Source: Candidatus Woesearchaeota archaeon (GTDB taxonomy: Archaea > Nanobdellota > Nanobdellia > Woesearchaeales > UBA12501). From it: a DNA stretch of 64,000 nt. The stretch covers positions 62,001 through 126,000 of the forward strand of contig JAUSFM010000003.1 of NCBI GenBank assembly GCA_030651375.1, in the 5' to 3' direction. A program made the translations under genes and the position numbers. Under the pieces are notes generated by a model, which worked only from the letters and a program-made list of their open reading frames with translations, had not been told where the DNA came from and did not search any database. Below are positions 19,648 to 28,083 of the stretch, one piece after another (within the stretch, counting starts at the first letter, position 1; the number at the start of each line of letters is the position of its first letter).

Positions 19648-20511
19648 TTAAGCGCAATATTTCTGAACAAGTTCTTCAGCAATTTGTCGTAACGCAGGAC
19701 AATATCCAGGAACCCTCTCCATTTTTCCCGGAATAATGTTGCCAACGAGCTGCACCAGTTTCGGTGGGTCGCGCGCAAATTCTTTTGCAGGAGGGACCAG
19801 CTCGTGCACATAACGCTGTACCACTGGCCCCATTTCGTGCATGATGCGCACTGTTTCGCCTTCATGGTTTGCATCAGTGTTCATGTCAACGACAAACGCG
19901 GCGCACGCGTAATGCAGGCCAAGCTGCATTGCCATTGATGCCTCCGGACAGAGCGTCATGCCGACAATATGAGCGTACTGCGCACGTTTAGTTCCTTCAG
20001 CAGCAGTGCCAAATCGGTCGCCGGGAATAGTTACATAAACGCCCGTACTCACGCTGGGAAAACACTGAGCAGCTTGAGTAAACAGAATTTTTTTAAGCCC
20101 TTCAGAGAAGGGGGGATTTGGGTTTGCATGAACAACAAGCCCGACGCCAAATAGGTTATCGTCTCTTCTACTTTCATCAATATAATCAACAGGTATAACA
20201 ATCTCTTTTACAGGCATGAAAGGAGTAAGACTTCCCACACAGCTAAATGCAACAACCGTCGTTGCACCCAACATTCGTGCCGCAATCAGATTTGCGCCGT
20301 ACTGCGTTGTACTTGGTGAATGGCGCACTGTTTCGTGGCGACCGTGACGCGGGATAAAAATGACACCATCAAATTCTTGATATTCGACACGACCATTGCC
20401 AAACCCATTAGAATGAAGTGTCTCAAATATCTGCCATTCTGCGTCCTGAAATTCAGGGCTGTCATTAATGCCCGAGCCGCCGATGATGGCAAGTTTTCCG
20501 TCAAGTGTCAT
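19648..20511 (-). CDS. MTAP/PNP-family nucleoside phosphorylase
   Basis: 287 residues. AIIGGSGINDSPEF is the N-terminal phosphate loop, FIPRHGRHETVRHSP the RHG motif and FSCVGSLTPF the GSL segment. MTLCPEASMAMQLG and VVDMNTDANHEGE are the substrate region; methylthioadenosine phosphorylases usually have VTDYD here. The enzyme cleaves a purine nucleoside or 5'-methylthioadenosine with phosphate, releasing base and sugar 1-phosphate. The canonical EGPRF loop reads PGDRFGTAAE, so substrate preference is open. Leaderless (box 27.5 bases upstream). Confidence 0.85.
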   Translation of the reverse strand: MTLDGKLAIIGGSGINDSPEFQDAEWQIFETLHSNGFGNGRVEYQEFDGVIFIPRHGRHETVRHSPSTTQYGANLIAARMLGATTVVAFSCVGSLTPFMPVKEIVIPVDYIDESRRDDNLFGVGLVVHANPNPPFSEGLKKILFTQAAQCFPSVSTGVYVTIPGDRFGTAAEGTKRAQYAHIVGMTLCPEASMAMQLGLHYACAAFVVDMNTDANHEGETVRIMHEMGPVVQRYVHELVPPAKEFARDPPKLVQLVGNIIPGKMERVPGYCPALRQIAEELVQKYCA

Positions 20512-20561
20512 ACGGCATCCATCAAAAGAAGATGTTTAAAAAGTTTTATATGGTAAACTAC

Positions 20562-21251
20562 TTATCTCCACATCTTCTTGAACTCATCGCCCGTCATGCA
20601 TACGCTTCCGCCAGCGCGCGTATCTCTGCAATATAATCCTTCTTCGCAGTCTGTTTCAGAGCGACAAGGTTCGCTGTGCGCACGTGGTGGCAGGCATTGG
20701 CCAATAAGATCTCGTTGTTTGACAGAAAAAATACACTTTAATCCGGCGGTACAGTCATAATCAACGGCACAATGCTCATTCAGCTGGCGTGGAATTTTTT
20801 CACACGTCATACTATCTGCACCTTCAAGAAGAACACAGGTAGTATTCTCGCCACAGTCCTCGCGTTTCTGGCACGTCTCGCCGGGCTTGCGCGGCGCGCG
20901 TTTGCATATCCAATGCAGCGCATCAGGATTTGTCTTAATACAGGCGAGGCCTGCATCACAGTCCTCATTCACTGTACAACGTATTCCTTCTGTTAACGGA
21001 GGCAAACAACTTTTTTCGCGCGCTGAAGAAAAAGCAAGCCGGCACGTGAGGAGGATTCCTTTTTCTTCAGAAAGTTTTTGACAGTCAGAAACAAAGAGGC
21101 ACTTTTGTGGCGTCTTGAATTCTTCTGCAACAATGAGGTTTCCGGTTGCAAAAAATGACGATGAGTGATAACCGACAACAACAGCTGCGATTAATCCGAC
21201 GATAACGTACAACGAATAGGCATCCCTTCTTTTTTCTCTTTTTTGTTTCAT
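20562..21251 (-). CDS. Cysteine-rich exported protein
   Basis: 229 residues. A basic start and one hydrophobic segment (YVIVGLIAAVVVGYHSSSFF) anchor or export it. The rest holds about 18 cysteines in repeated units (C-x5-DC-x(4-5)-L-x-C), similar to EB or Dickkopf-type disulfide modules; four such units are visible. It lies 16 bases after the MscS gene on the same strand, so co-transcription is likely. Probably an extracellular disulfide-bonded surface protein. Confidence 0.65.
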   Translation of the reverse strand: MKQKREKRRDAYSLYVIVGLIAAVVVGYHSSSFFATGNLIVAEEFKTPQKCLFVSDCQKLSEEKGILLTCRLAFSSAREKSCLPPLTEGIRCTVNEDCDAGLACIKTNPDALHWICKRAPRKPGETCQKREDCGENTTCVLLEGADSMTCEKIPRQLNEHCAVDYDCTAGLKCIFSVKQRDLIGQCLPPRAHSEPCRSETDCEEGLYCRDTRAGGSVCMTGDEFKKMWR

Positions 21252-21267
21252 ACACTATTCACTTTTT

Positions 21268-22359
21268 TCACTTCTTTTTCAGATACACGACGCGCGTCGG
21301 GAACGGAATTTCAATTTTGTACTTGTTCAGTGTTTTGTAGACGAGATTAACTGCCTCTTCGCGCTTGTCTTTCCGCTGTGTCACATCAGGCACCCAAAAC
21401 AAGGCTTTGAATTGCAATGCAAATTCGCCCATGTCAATGAATTTGACAGTTGACGGGGGGTCTTTCATAATCTCTTTCAGTCCTTTTAATGCGTCGCCAA
21501 TTGCTTTTTTGACCTTGTCAGGGTCAGTGCCGTAGGCAACATTAAAGGGAACCACAACGCGGGCGGAGAGATCTGGTAATTTGTAGTTGTGTACCTTTGA
21601 GTTTGCCAGCACACCATTGGGCAGGATGATGACTTCATTGTCGAGCGTCTTTATTTTTGTCGAGCGCAGGCCGACGTCAAGCACGGTGCCTTCTTCGCCC
21701 GAGTCCAGCTTGATGATGTCGCCGGTTCTGATTGCCTTGTCAAGAATCAGCGAAATGCCACCGAAAATGTTGGCGAGGCTGTCTTTTACGGCGAAGCCGA
21801 TGGCAAGACCTGCAATGCCGACGCCAGCGAGCAGGCCGCGTATGTCAAAGCCCCAGTACGAAAGAATGAACAAGGCGCAAAAAATCCAAAGGACGATTTT
21901 GACCATTTTGCGAAACAGGGGAAGCACCGCGTCGTCAACCGACGATTTTGTTCGTTGCGCCCAGTGATGGCCCCAATTGTCAATGATAATAATTATGATG
22001 CGAATAACGGCAATGGTTGCAAAAATAATGATGCTCGTGGTAATCAGTATTGAAATAAGTTCTCCTGCTTTTCCCACCATACCAAGAGGAAGAACTGCCA
22101 GCTTGATTCCAAACATTAACAGAATCAACGAAATCGGCCGCTTTGCTGTGTGGACCAGCTGGTCATCAATGGATGTGCTTGTTTTTGCCGTGACGCGCAG
22201 CACGATTTTTTCAGTAATCCACAAAAAAAGTTTGGAAAGAACGTAAAAGGCAATGAGGATGGCGAGCGCAAAGAGATACTTGTTGCCGATGGCGGTTTGT
22301 GCCTGATCGTAGAGGTTTGTTAAGGATGCAACATATGGAATCTGGAAAAGGCCAATCAT
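21268..22359 (-). CDS. MscS-type mechanosensitive channel
   Basis: 363 residues from the ATG at 22359, 26.5 bases from a TATTTAAA box. Four hydrophobic segments occupy residues 22-190. The pore-lining helix segment LLAGVGIAGLAIGFAVKDSLANIFGG is the MscS signature, and GTVLDVGLRSTKIKTLDNE followed by ILPNG is the beta domain. It opens on membrane tension to release solutes. An upstream extension to 22530 exists but runs through the divergent promoter. Confidence 0.92.
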   Translation of the reverse strand: MIGLFQIPYVASLTNLYDQAQTAIGNKYLFALAILIAFYVLSKLFLWITEKIVLRVTAKTSTSIDDQLVHTAKRPISLILLMFGIKLAVLPLGMVGKAGELISILITTSIIIFATIAVIRIIIIIIDNWGHHWAQRTKSSVDDAVLPLFRKMVKIVLWIFCALFILSYWGFDIRGLLAGVGIAGLAIGFAVKDSLANIFGGISLILDKAIRTGDIIKLDSGEEGTVLDVGLRSTKIKTLDNEVIILPNGVLANSKVHNYKLPDLSARVVVPFNVAYGTDPDKVKKAIGDALKGLKEIMKDPPSTVKFIDMGEFALQFKALFWVPDVTQRKDKREEAVNLVYKTLNKYKIEIPFPTRVVYLKKK

Positions 22360-22444
22360 ACATTCTTTCTGTTCAAGAAGGTATTTAAACTTTGTGCTGA
22401 TTAATATAAAAAGGTTTAAATAGTGATATGAATTTTCAATCACC

Positions 22445-23044
22445 ATGAGACGATTTATTGCATCATTGGGAGCAGCACTATATGTACTTGCCGCACCGCT
22501 GACGTGTTCAACGGTGTATGCACAAAACACGCCTGCAGAAAAAAAGCCATCAATTGAAAAGCAGGAAAACGAATGTGCACGCCAGTATAACGCATCAACA
22601 GAAGGGACGCCTGAACGAGCGACGACGGAAGCATGTTTTAAGCGAGTAAACGCATATCTTATGCAGGATTCAATAGCAAAAGAGCATGTAGCGGAAGTTG
22701 ATTTTGCTGTTGAAGGAGCGAGATTATATGTAACGACATTAGCCCTTCAACGTGATACTGATATAGAAAATCAAAGAATGATAAAATTAAACCAGTCAGT
22801 TGGTCTCGGTCTCGAAGATTTAGACCTTGCGCCTGAATGCGGCAGAGAAAAAGCAAAAGCGCTCGATGGTATTGATGCAACGATACGGAGTTTATTAGCA
22901 AAAGAAAGCGTTCTTGAATCGGGCGTTCCTGAATTAGTAACAAACAGATTGTATGCGGTGGCGAAAGAACAGCTCAGAGTCCAACTGCCGGCTGTTCGCG
23001 CAGAAGTAGCGGCGTATAATTGTTCTCTTCCGGCAACGCTGTAA
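22445..23044 (+). CDS. Exported hypothetical protein with signal peptide
   Basis: 199 residues. The signal peptide is about 26 residues with cleavage after VYA. The mature part is mainly helical with four cysteines (NECARQ, EACFKR, PECGRE, YNCSLP), probably two disulfides. A TTTAAATA box centred 26.5 bases upstream supports the start. No family recognised. Divergent from the MscS operon. Confidence 0.7.
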   Translation: MRRFIASLGAALYVLAAPLTCSTVYAQNTPAEKKPSIEKQENECARQYNASTEGTPERATTEACFKRVNAYLMQDSIAKEHVAEVDFAVEGARLYVTTLALQRDTDIENQRMIKLNQSVGLGLEDLDLAPECGREKAKALDGIDATIRSLLAKESVLESGVPELVTNRLYAVAKEQLRVQLPAVRAEVAAYNCSLPATL

Positions 23045-23056
23045 GCACCGTACGCC

Positions 23057-24349
23057 TTAAGTATCTAATTTCACAACTGCCTGCGCCAACTTATCGGAGT
23101 CGTGCCGCAGCAAATCTTTCTTGGTCATCAGATTTGCCGTCACAATTTCAGCGCCAAAGTCGCGGAGCCGGTCAAGTTCTTGTTCATCAGATTTTACTCG
23201 CCGTGCGCCTGCTTTTTTGTATTTTTCATACAGTTGTTCAGGCGCTTTTTCCTTGTTAATGAGAATAACATCAAGCACACCAATGCCGAGGTACTGTTCG
23301 ATTTTCGCAACATGGTCATACGCAGTGTACTGGTCGGTTTCGCCGGGCTGTGTCATGACATTGACGACGTATGCAAGTTTTGCTCGTGTTTTTCGCAGCG
23401 CTTCAGGAATGCCTTTAACAAGAATATTGGGAAGAATGCTAGTGTATAAACTTCCCGGCCCAAGCACCACAAGATCTGCACTTTTGATTGCCTCAACTGC
23501 TTTTCCATACGCAGAAACCTGCGGGTCCAAAAACAGGCGCTTGATTTCTGACTTATATTTTTTCTTGTGTTCCTCAACTTCCGGCTCTTCGCAAATTAGT
23601 TTCCCGTTTTCTAGTTCAGCGCAGAGATGAGTCGTGCCCAAGGAAACCGGAAGCACGCGGCCGCGTATTGCAAAAATTTTTGCAGTTTCCTCAACGCCCT
23701 TTTCAAAACTGCCGGTGACTTTTGCCATGGCTGTCAAGAGCATATTGCCAATTGGGTGGCCTTTGAATGTTCCTTCATTGAAGCGGTACTGGAGAAGTTT
23801 TGCCATGAGCGGCTCGGCGTCAGACAGCGCAACAATACAGTTTCTGATATCACCCGGCGGCAGCACACCATATTCCGTGCGCATGACTCTGCTGCTCTTC
23901 CCCTCGTCAGCAACCGTGATGATGGCAGTTATGTTGTTCGTGTATTTTTTCAGGCCGCTCAACAAGCTGTTCAATCCCGTGCCGCCGCCAATGACCACAA
24001 TATTTTTTCCTTTGTTCAACTCGGATGATTTGAAAATAAGATGCGCAATTCTGCCTCGTTTTTCCGGCGCCACGTAGTGTACAAACCTGCGGATGAGGTG
24101 CTTAAGTCCAAGCACAATACTGATAAGGCCGATGAAAAAAAGAAACAAAAGCAGCACAATGCGCGGGGAATACTGGCCAACAGAAAGGTGAAAAAACGAG
24201 TTTACCTGTTGGTCAAGCCGAGCCAGGAGTAAAAGGATTTCCTTTCCATAGGCGATGATGAAAAAAAGCATCAGCGAAAGAAAGCCGAGTACAATAAGAA
24301 ATACCCACCGTTTCAGATGGAGCCCGGGCATGAAGAGTTTTCGAAGCAT
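23057..24349 (-). CDS. YvcK/CofD-like protein with N-terminal membrane anchor
   Basis: 430 residues. Two hydrophobic segments (about 15-37 and 62-84) precede a CofD/YvcK domain that starts with VVIGGGTGLNSLLSGLKKY (about residue 117) and continues with VADEGKSSRVMRTEYGVLPPGDIRN and a PGSLYTSILPN segment. YvcK relatives bind UDP-sugars and influence central carbon flux and cell-envelope synthesis in bacteria. The envelope link is notable given the PBP locus in this window. Leaderless (box 27.5 bases upstream). Confidence 0.85.
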   Translation of the reverse strand: MLRKLFMPGLHLKRWVFLIVLGFLSLMLFFIIAYGKEILLLLARLDQQVNSFFHLSVGQYSPRIVLLLFLFFIGLISIVLGLKHLIRRFVHYVAPEKRGRIAHLIFKSSELNKGKNIVVIGGGTGLNSLLSGLKKYTNNITAIITVADEGKSSRVMRTEYGVLPPGDIRNCIVALSDAEPLMAKLLQYRFNEGTFKGHPIGNMLLTAMAKVTGSFEKGVEETAKIFAIRGRVLPVSLGTTHLCAELENGKLICEEPEVEEHKKKYKSEIKRLFLDPQVSAYGKAVEAIKSADLVVLGPGSLYTSILPNILVKGIPEALRKTRAKLAYVVNVMTQPGETDQYTAYDHVAKIEQYLGIGVLDVILINKEKAPEQLYEKYKKAGARRVKSDEQELDRLRDFGAEIVTANLMTKKDLLRHDSDKLAQAVVKLDT

Positions 24350-24395
24350 GGAAAGGAGAAATAAGGAGGGGGTTTAAAAACTTAATTGATGAATA

Positions 24396-24962
24396 TTAAG
24401 CACTCGCCATCGCTACTGGTTTTCCTGCAGTTTTGCTTTTCTCAACCATCTCAATCAGGCATTGGCACGGGAGTTTCTGTCGAGCTTTGTTGAGTGCGAT
24501 TTTTGCAGTGGTAACGTGCTCTTTTGAGGTGTTAATCTGAAAAATGATCTGATCCTTGAACACACGCGCTGCAATGCCGATTGGCTTGCCGAAAGACGCT
24601 GCCATGCCAGTGCTCATACGGTCTGCGCCAGCGCCGGATGCAAGCGGGTTTTCACGAAGGATGTGGTGAGGATAAATGCGGATTTTCAGGTGATAGTTTC
24701 CTTTGCCGATTTTCTCTTCCAGCACGCGGTTTGAGACTTGCCGTGCTGATTCGATAGCATTATGGCGAATTTGAAGGTTGCTCTTTGATTTCAGAAACAG
24801 TTGTACTGGAAACTGGTCGCTTTTATTCGCGCTGCCCATGTCATACCGCACGATTTTGCTGGCGGGGTTGGCTCTGATGTAGGATTTAGCTCTGAACTTT
24901 GAACGCCGAGTATAGGGACGTTCGAGCCGTCGATAGGAGATTGCTTTTCTAATGCTTACCAT
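24396..24962 (-). CDS. rpl10e: Ribosomal protein uL16 (archaeal L10e)
   Basis: 188 residues. RRLERPYTRRS at the start, VQLFLKSKSNLQIRHNAIESAR, HHILRENPLASGAGADRMSTGM and GKPIGIAARV are the conserved blocks of archaeal/eukaryotic uL16. It is a large-subunit protein near the peptidyl-transferase centre. The gene is leaderless: TTTATAAA is centred 27.5 bases upstream. Confidence 0.97.
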   Translation of the reverse strand: MVSIRKAISYRRLERPYTRRSKFRAKSYIRANPASKIVRYDMGSANKSDQFPVQLFLKSKSNLQIRHNAIESARQVSNRVLEEKIGKGNYHLKIRIYPHHILRENPLASGAGADRMSTGMAASFGKPIGIAARVFKDQIIFQINTSKEHVTTAKIALNKARQKLPCQCLIEMVEKSKTAGKPVAMASA

Positions 24963-24998
24963 AGACGCACAAAATTAGGCAGGGATTTATAAATGTTT

Positions 24999-25244
24999 CT
25001 ATCGCGGTTCTTGGCACTGCGCCACGGTCATCGAGTTTGTTTTAAAATAAGCAGCGCAATCGTTGCTAAGATTTAATGAACTGGTAAATTCTCCGCACCG
25101 CGCTGCGGACTGCCCCACGCCGACAGGGCTTTGGGAGAAGGTATCGAGACATTGTGCACAGCAGGATTGCTGAATGTTCTCAGCCGATGAAGCACATCCG
25201 CCTACGATGAACGTGAGAATTAAAAGAATGATTAGGTTGTTCAT
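24999..25244 (-). CDS. Small lipoprotein, cysteine-rich
   Basis: 81 residues from the ATG at 25244. MNNLIILLILTFIVGGCASS is a lipoprotein signal with lipobox VGGC. The mature part has six further cysteines including CCAQC. The longer frame upstream overlaps the divergent TerC-like gene and the shared TATA box and is rejected. Function unknown. Confidence 0.65.
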   Translation of the reverse strand: MNNLIILLILTFIVGGCASSAENIQQSCCAQCLDTFSQSPVGVGQSAARCGEFTSSLNLSNDCAAYFKTNSMTVAQCQEPR

Positions 25245-25266
25245 AGAAGGGAGATAAACAAACAAA

Positions 25267-25276
25267 TATTTAAATA
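25267..25276. promoter_or_regulatory. Palindromic TATA box, bidirectional
   Basis: TATTTAAATA is a perfect palindrome. Its centre (25271.5) is exactly 27.5 bases from ATG 25299 (plus) and 27.5 bases from ATG 25244 (minus), so one box can drive two leaderless divergent genes. Confidence 0.65.
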
Positions 25277-25298
25277 CTCGCCATCTTTTTGCATTCCT

Positions 25299-26246
25299 AT
25301 GTCCCTTGACATCCTTTCCATGATCATGACCGTTGTCGGCCTCTGCCTTTTTGAGACCGTCAGCAGCCTTGACAATGCAGTCATCAATGCAGAAGTTCTC
25401 CACACGATGAGCGCCCGTGCGCGGAAATGGTTCTTGTTGTGGGGCATGTTGTTTGCTGTTTTTATTGTCCGTGGTATTCTCCCTCTTATTATCATCTGGT
25501 GGACTGCGCCTCAACTCGGATTGTGGGGCGCGTTCACTGCAACATTCAGCTCTGATCCGCGAGCTGTTGCAGCCATAGAATCATCCGCCCCTGTTCTTCT
25601 TGTCGGCGGCGGCATTTTTTTGGTCTTTTTATTTTTCCACTGGCTGTTTTTGGAGCCGAAAATGTATGGCCTGCATACCGAGCGTACGGAGCGATTTTTT
25701 GAGCGCCATGGAGTCTGGTTTTTTGCGGTTGTTTCGATACTCCTTGCGGTCATCACCTGGTTTGCGCTGCAAAAAAATCCCCTGATGGCATTCAGTGCCG
25801 TGATTGGCTCAACGGCCTTTTTCATCACGCACGGCTTCAAGCAGAATGCCGAAAAGATGGAGCATCAGATGATACACGGCAAAGGACATATGAGTGACTG
25901 GAGCAAGATTATGTACCTTGAAGTGATTGACTCTACGTTTTCCATCGACGGTGTACTTGGAGCGTTTGCATTTACGCTTTCCATTCCGTTAATTCTGTTT
26001 GGTAATGGTCTCGGCGCTCTGGTTGTGCGACAAGTGACCATTGGAAACATTGAGCGCGTCAAGAAATACAAGCTCCTCAAGAATGGTGCTATGTATTCAA
26101 TTCTTATACTCGGTGCGATTATGATTGCAGAAAGCTTTGGCGTGCACATACCCAGCATTGTGCCACCGTTGACAACACTCGGGGTACTTGGATACTTCTT
26201 GTATCAGGCGAAGAAACAATTGAAAATGACGCAAGCTGCCAGTTGA
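25299..26246 (+). CDS. TerC/DUF475-like membrane protein
   Basis: 315 residues with eight or so hydrophobic segments. FETVSSLDNAVINAEVL near the start and YLEVIDSTFSIDGVLGAF past the middle are paired acidic membrane motifs typical of TerC/DUF475 proteins, linked in bacteria to metal (Mn) efflux or tellurite resistance. Substrate here is not known. It precedes the CNNM-like gene by 58 bases, and both families concern metal transport. Confidence 0.8.
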   Translation: MSLDILSMIMTVVGLCLFETVSSLDNAVINAEVLHTMSARARKWFLLWGMLFAVFIVRGILPLIIIWWTAPQLGLWGAFTATFSSDPRAVAAIESSAPVLLVGGGIFLVFLFFHWLFLEPKMYGLHTERTERFFERHGVWFFAVVSILLAVITWFALQKNPLMAFSAVIGSTAFFITHGFKQNAEKMEHQMIHGKGHMSDWSKIMYLEVIDSTFSIDGVLGAFAFTLSIPLILFGNGLGALVVRQVTIGNIERVKKYKLLKNGAMYSILILGAIMIAESFGVHIPSIVPPLTTLGVLGYFLYQAKKQLKMTQAAS

Positions 26247-26304
26247 TTAGTACGCCTTCTGCAAATAAATTTAAAAGCATCCTCCTCTTTTCAATAGCGT
26301 TCCG

Positions 26305-27279
26305 ATGGAAATAATCAAAATTGTCATTGTTATAGTGCTCGTTGTAGTGTCAGGGCTTTTTTCAGGACTGCTTCTGGGGCTGATGAGCCTGAGCCTCGAC
26401 ATGCTCCGGCGCAAAGTTGCGCTTAATAACCCTGCAGCGGTTCGCATCTACCCGTTGCGCAAGAAGAGCAACCAACTGCTCTGCACGCTTATTCTTGGCA
26501 ATGTGGCAGTTAACACCACCATTGCCTTGGTACTTGGTTCACTAACTTCAGGATTTATTGCAGGCGTCATTGCAACCAGCCTTATTGTGGTGTTTGGAGA
26601 GATTCTTCCCCAAGCATTCTTTGCTAAACATGGCCTTGTCTATGGGGCAAAGGCTGCTGGCCTCGTTGAGCTTTTGATGGTATTATTTTACCCTATCACA
26701 AAACCAATTGCGCTATTATTGGACAAGCTCGTTGGCGGGAATCTACCAACCATCTATTCACGCAAGGAGTTTCACCTCCTGCTCCGGCAGCAACGCACCC
26801 GGGCTGAGAAGCTTGGAAAGTCTGACATCGCGCACCACGAGTTTGACCTGCTTGAACGCGGCTTAGTATTGTCAGAGAAACGAGTAAAAGACATTATGAC
26901 TCCCTTCAATACTGCTTCAGTTATCAACCGAAACGCAGTGCTTGATAAGAAAGTCATCGGCATGTTTCGTGAACGCGGATATTCTCGTGTGCCGGTCTTT
27001 GACCCGGTGCGGCGGACTATTGTCGGCCTACTCTACGCAAAAGATCTTTTCCATATCAGCCCTGGTGACAAGGTGAAGGTTACCGTTGAAACAATGATGC
27101 GTAAAACTGTCCAGTACATCAGTCCTGATGACCGGCTTGACCGGGTATTGGAACTGTTTAAGAAAAAGCACACGCACTTATTTATTGTCAGAAATCATCG
27201 AGGGAAAATCACCGGCATTCTCAGCCTTGAAGATGTCCTTGAAGAAATTGTCGGTGAGATAATCGATGAGTATGATTAA
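26305..27279 (+). CDS. CNNM/CorC-type transporter (DUF21 plus CBS pair)
   Basis: 324 residues. The N-terminal DUF21 membrane domain (about residues 1-150; VSGLFSGLLLGLMSLSLDML, GEILPQA) is followed by two CBS motifs (VKDIMTPFNTASVIN and VETMMRKTVQYISPDD), ending in ILSLEDVLEEIVGEI. The family moves or senses Mg2+ and related divalent cations. The usual C-terminal CorC_HlyC domain is absent, so it is the short form. Confidence 0.88.
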   Translation: MEIIKIVIVIVLVVVSGLFSGLLLGLMSLSLDMLRRKVALNNPAAVRIYPLRKKSNQLLCTLILGNVAVNTTIALVLGSLTSGFIAGVIATSLIVVFGEILPQAFFAKHGLVYGAKAAGLVELLMVLFYPITKPIALLLDKLVGGNLPTIYSRKEFHLLLRQQRTRAEKLGKSDIAHHEFDLLERGLVLSEKRVKDIMTPFNTASVINRNAVLDKKVIGMFRERGYSRVPVFDPVRRTIVGLLYAKDLFHISPGDKVKVTVETMMRKTVQYISPDDRLDRVLELFKKKHTHLFIVRNHRGKITGILSLEDVLEEIVGEIIDEYD

Positions 27280-27309
27280 ATAACGAGCAAGCAACTGTGA
27301 GTGAGACAG

Positions 27310-28029
27310 TTATTCTACCATTCGGGCTTTAAAGGAAAAAGTTTCAAGGAGTGTTTGTGCAGTCATTGATTTATCGTCTGAAAAGAGATTGTTTGTAGCA
27401 TCCGCCAGAACAGCAGAAGTACCATGTAATCGATAGACAAGTAAGCCAACACGAAAATAGGTTTTAAGAACTGATTCCGAAGAGGCATTTGCTTGTGACT
27501 CTAATCGACCAAGAAGCGCTCGATTTTTATTGGAATCTTGGAGTTTGGCGATACGTTTTTCGAGCTGGCAAAGCTGCTCGAACTCGGGAATGTGTAGTTC
27601 AGGATCTTTATACTGGTAGATGACCAAGCTAAACAGAGAATCATCGTCGTCAAAACCGTGGATAACACCTCCCACTGAATTAGCAGAAACATCGGCACCA
27701 AGTTTGTGAGTATCATATGAAAATTGGAGGTATGCTAAATCACCCGGACTTGGTGTCACGACATCACCAACAGGATGGGTGTGAACAAGAAATAGTCCAT
27801 AGACGCCTTGTTGGTAAAGAACATCGGGCGCAGTTAAAACGCGTCGATTATCTCCTTTGAAAAGAGGATACTCAATCGTTCTTTTTCCAAGAGAGCGGTG
27901 CACTTCAAATCCCGCTTCGCGACCAGTACGACCAGTGAAACGAAGTGCCTGCACCATTTTTTGGGTAATACGTGGTGATGTTAACATACCATACAGAAAT
28001 GCACCGTTTATATGTTCACTATTTGCCAT
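27310..28029 (-). CDS. JAMM/MPN metalloprotease-like protein
   Basis: 239 residues. LVHTHPVGDVVTPSPGDL gives H83, H85, S94 and D97, the zinc-binding JAMM motif; E42 or E53 can be the upstream Glu. JAMM enzymes remove ubiquitin-like modifiers or cleave similar bonds. The C-terminal 120 residues are helical and unassigned. No ubiquitin-like gene is visible nearby. Confidence 0.75.
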   Translation of the reverse strand: MANSEHINGAFLYGMLTSPRITQKMVQALRFTGRTGREAGFEVHRSLGKRTIEYPLFKGDNRRVLTAPDVLYQQGVYGLFLVHTHPVGDVVTPSPGDLAYLQFSYDTHKLGADVSANSVGGVIHGFDDDDSLFSLVIYQYKDPELHIPEFEQLCQLEKRIAKLQDSNKNRALLGRLESQANASSESVLKTYFRVGLLVYRLHGTSAVLADATNNLFSDDKSMTAQTLLETFSFKARMVE

Positions 28030-28083
28030 ACTTGATCAAGAAAGGAAGGCATTAAAATAGTTTCCTCAATGCTTAAAAAGGTA

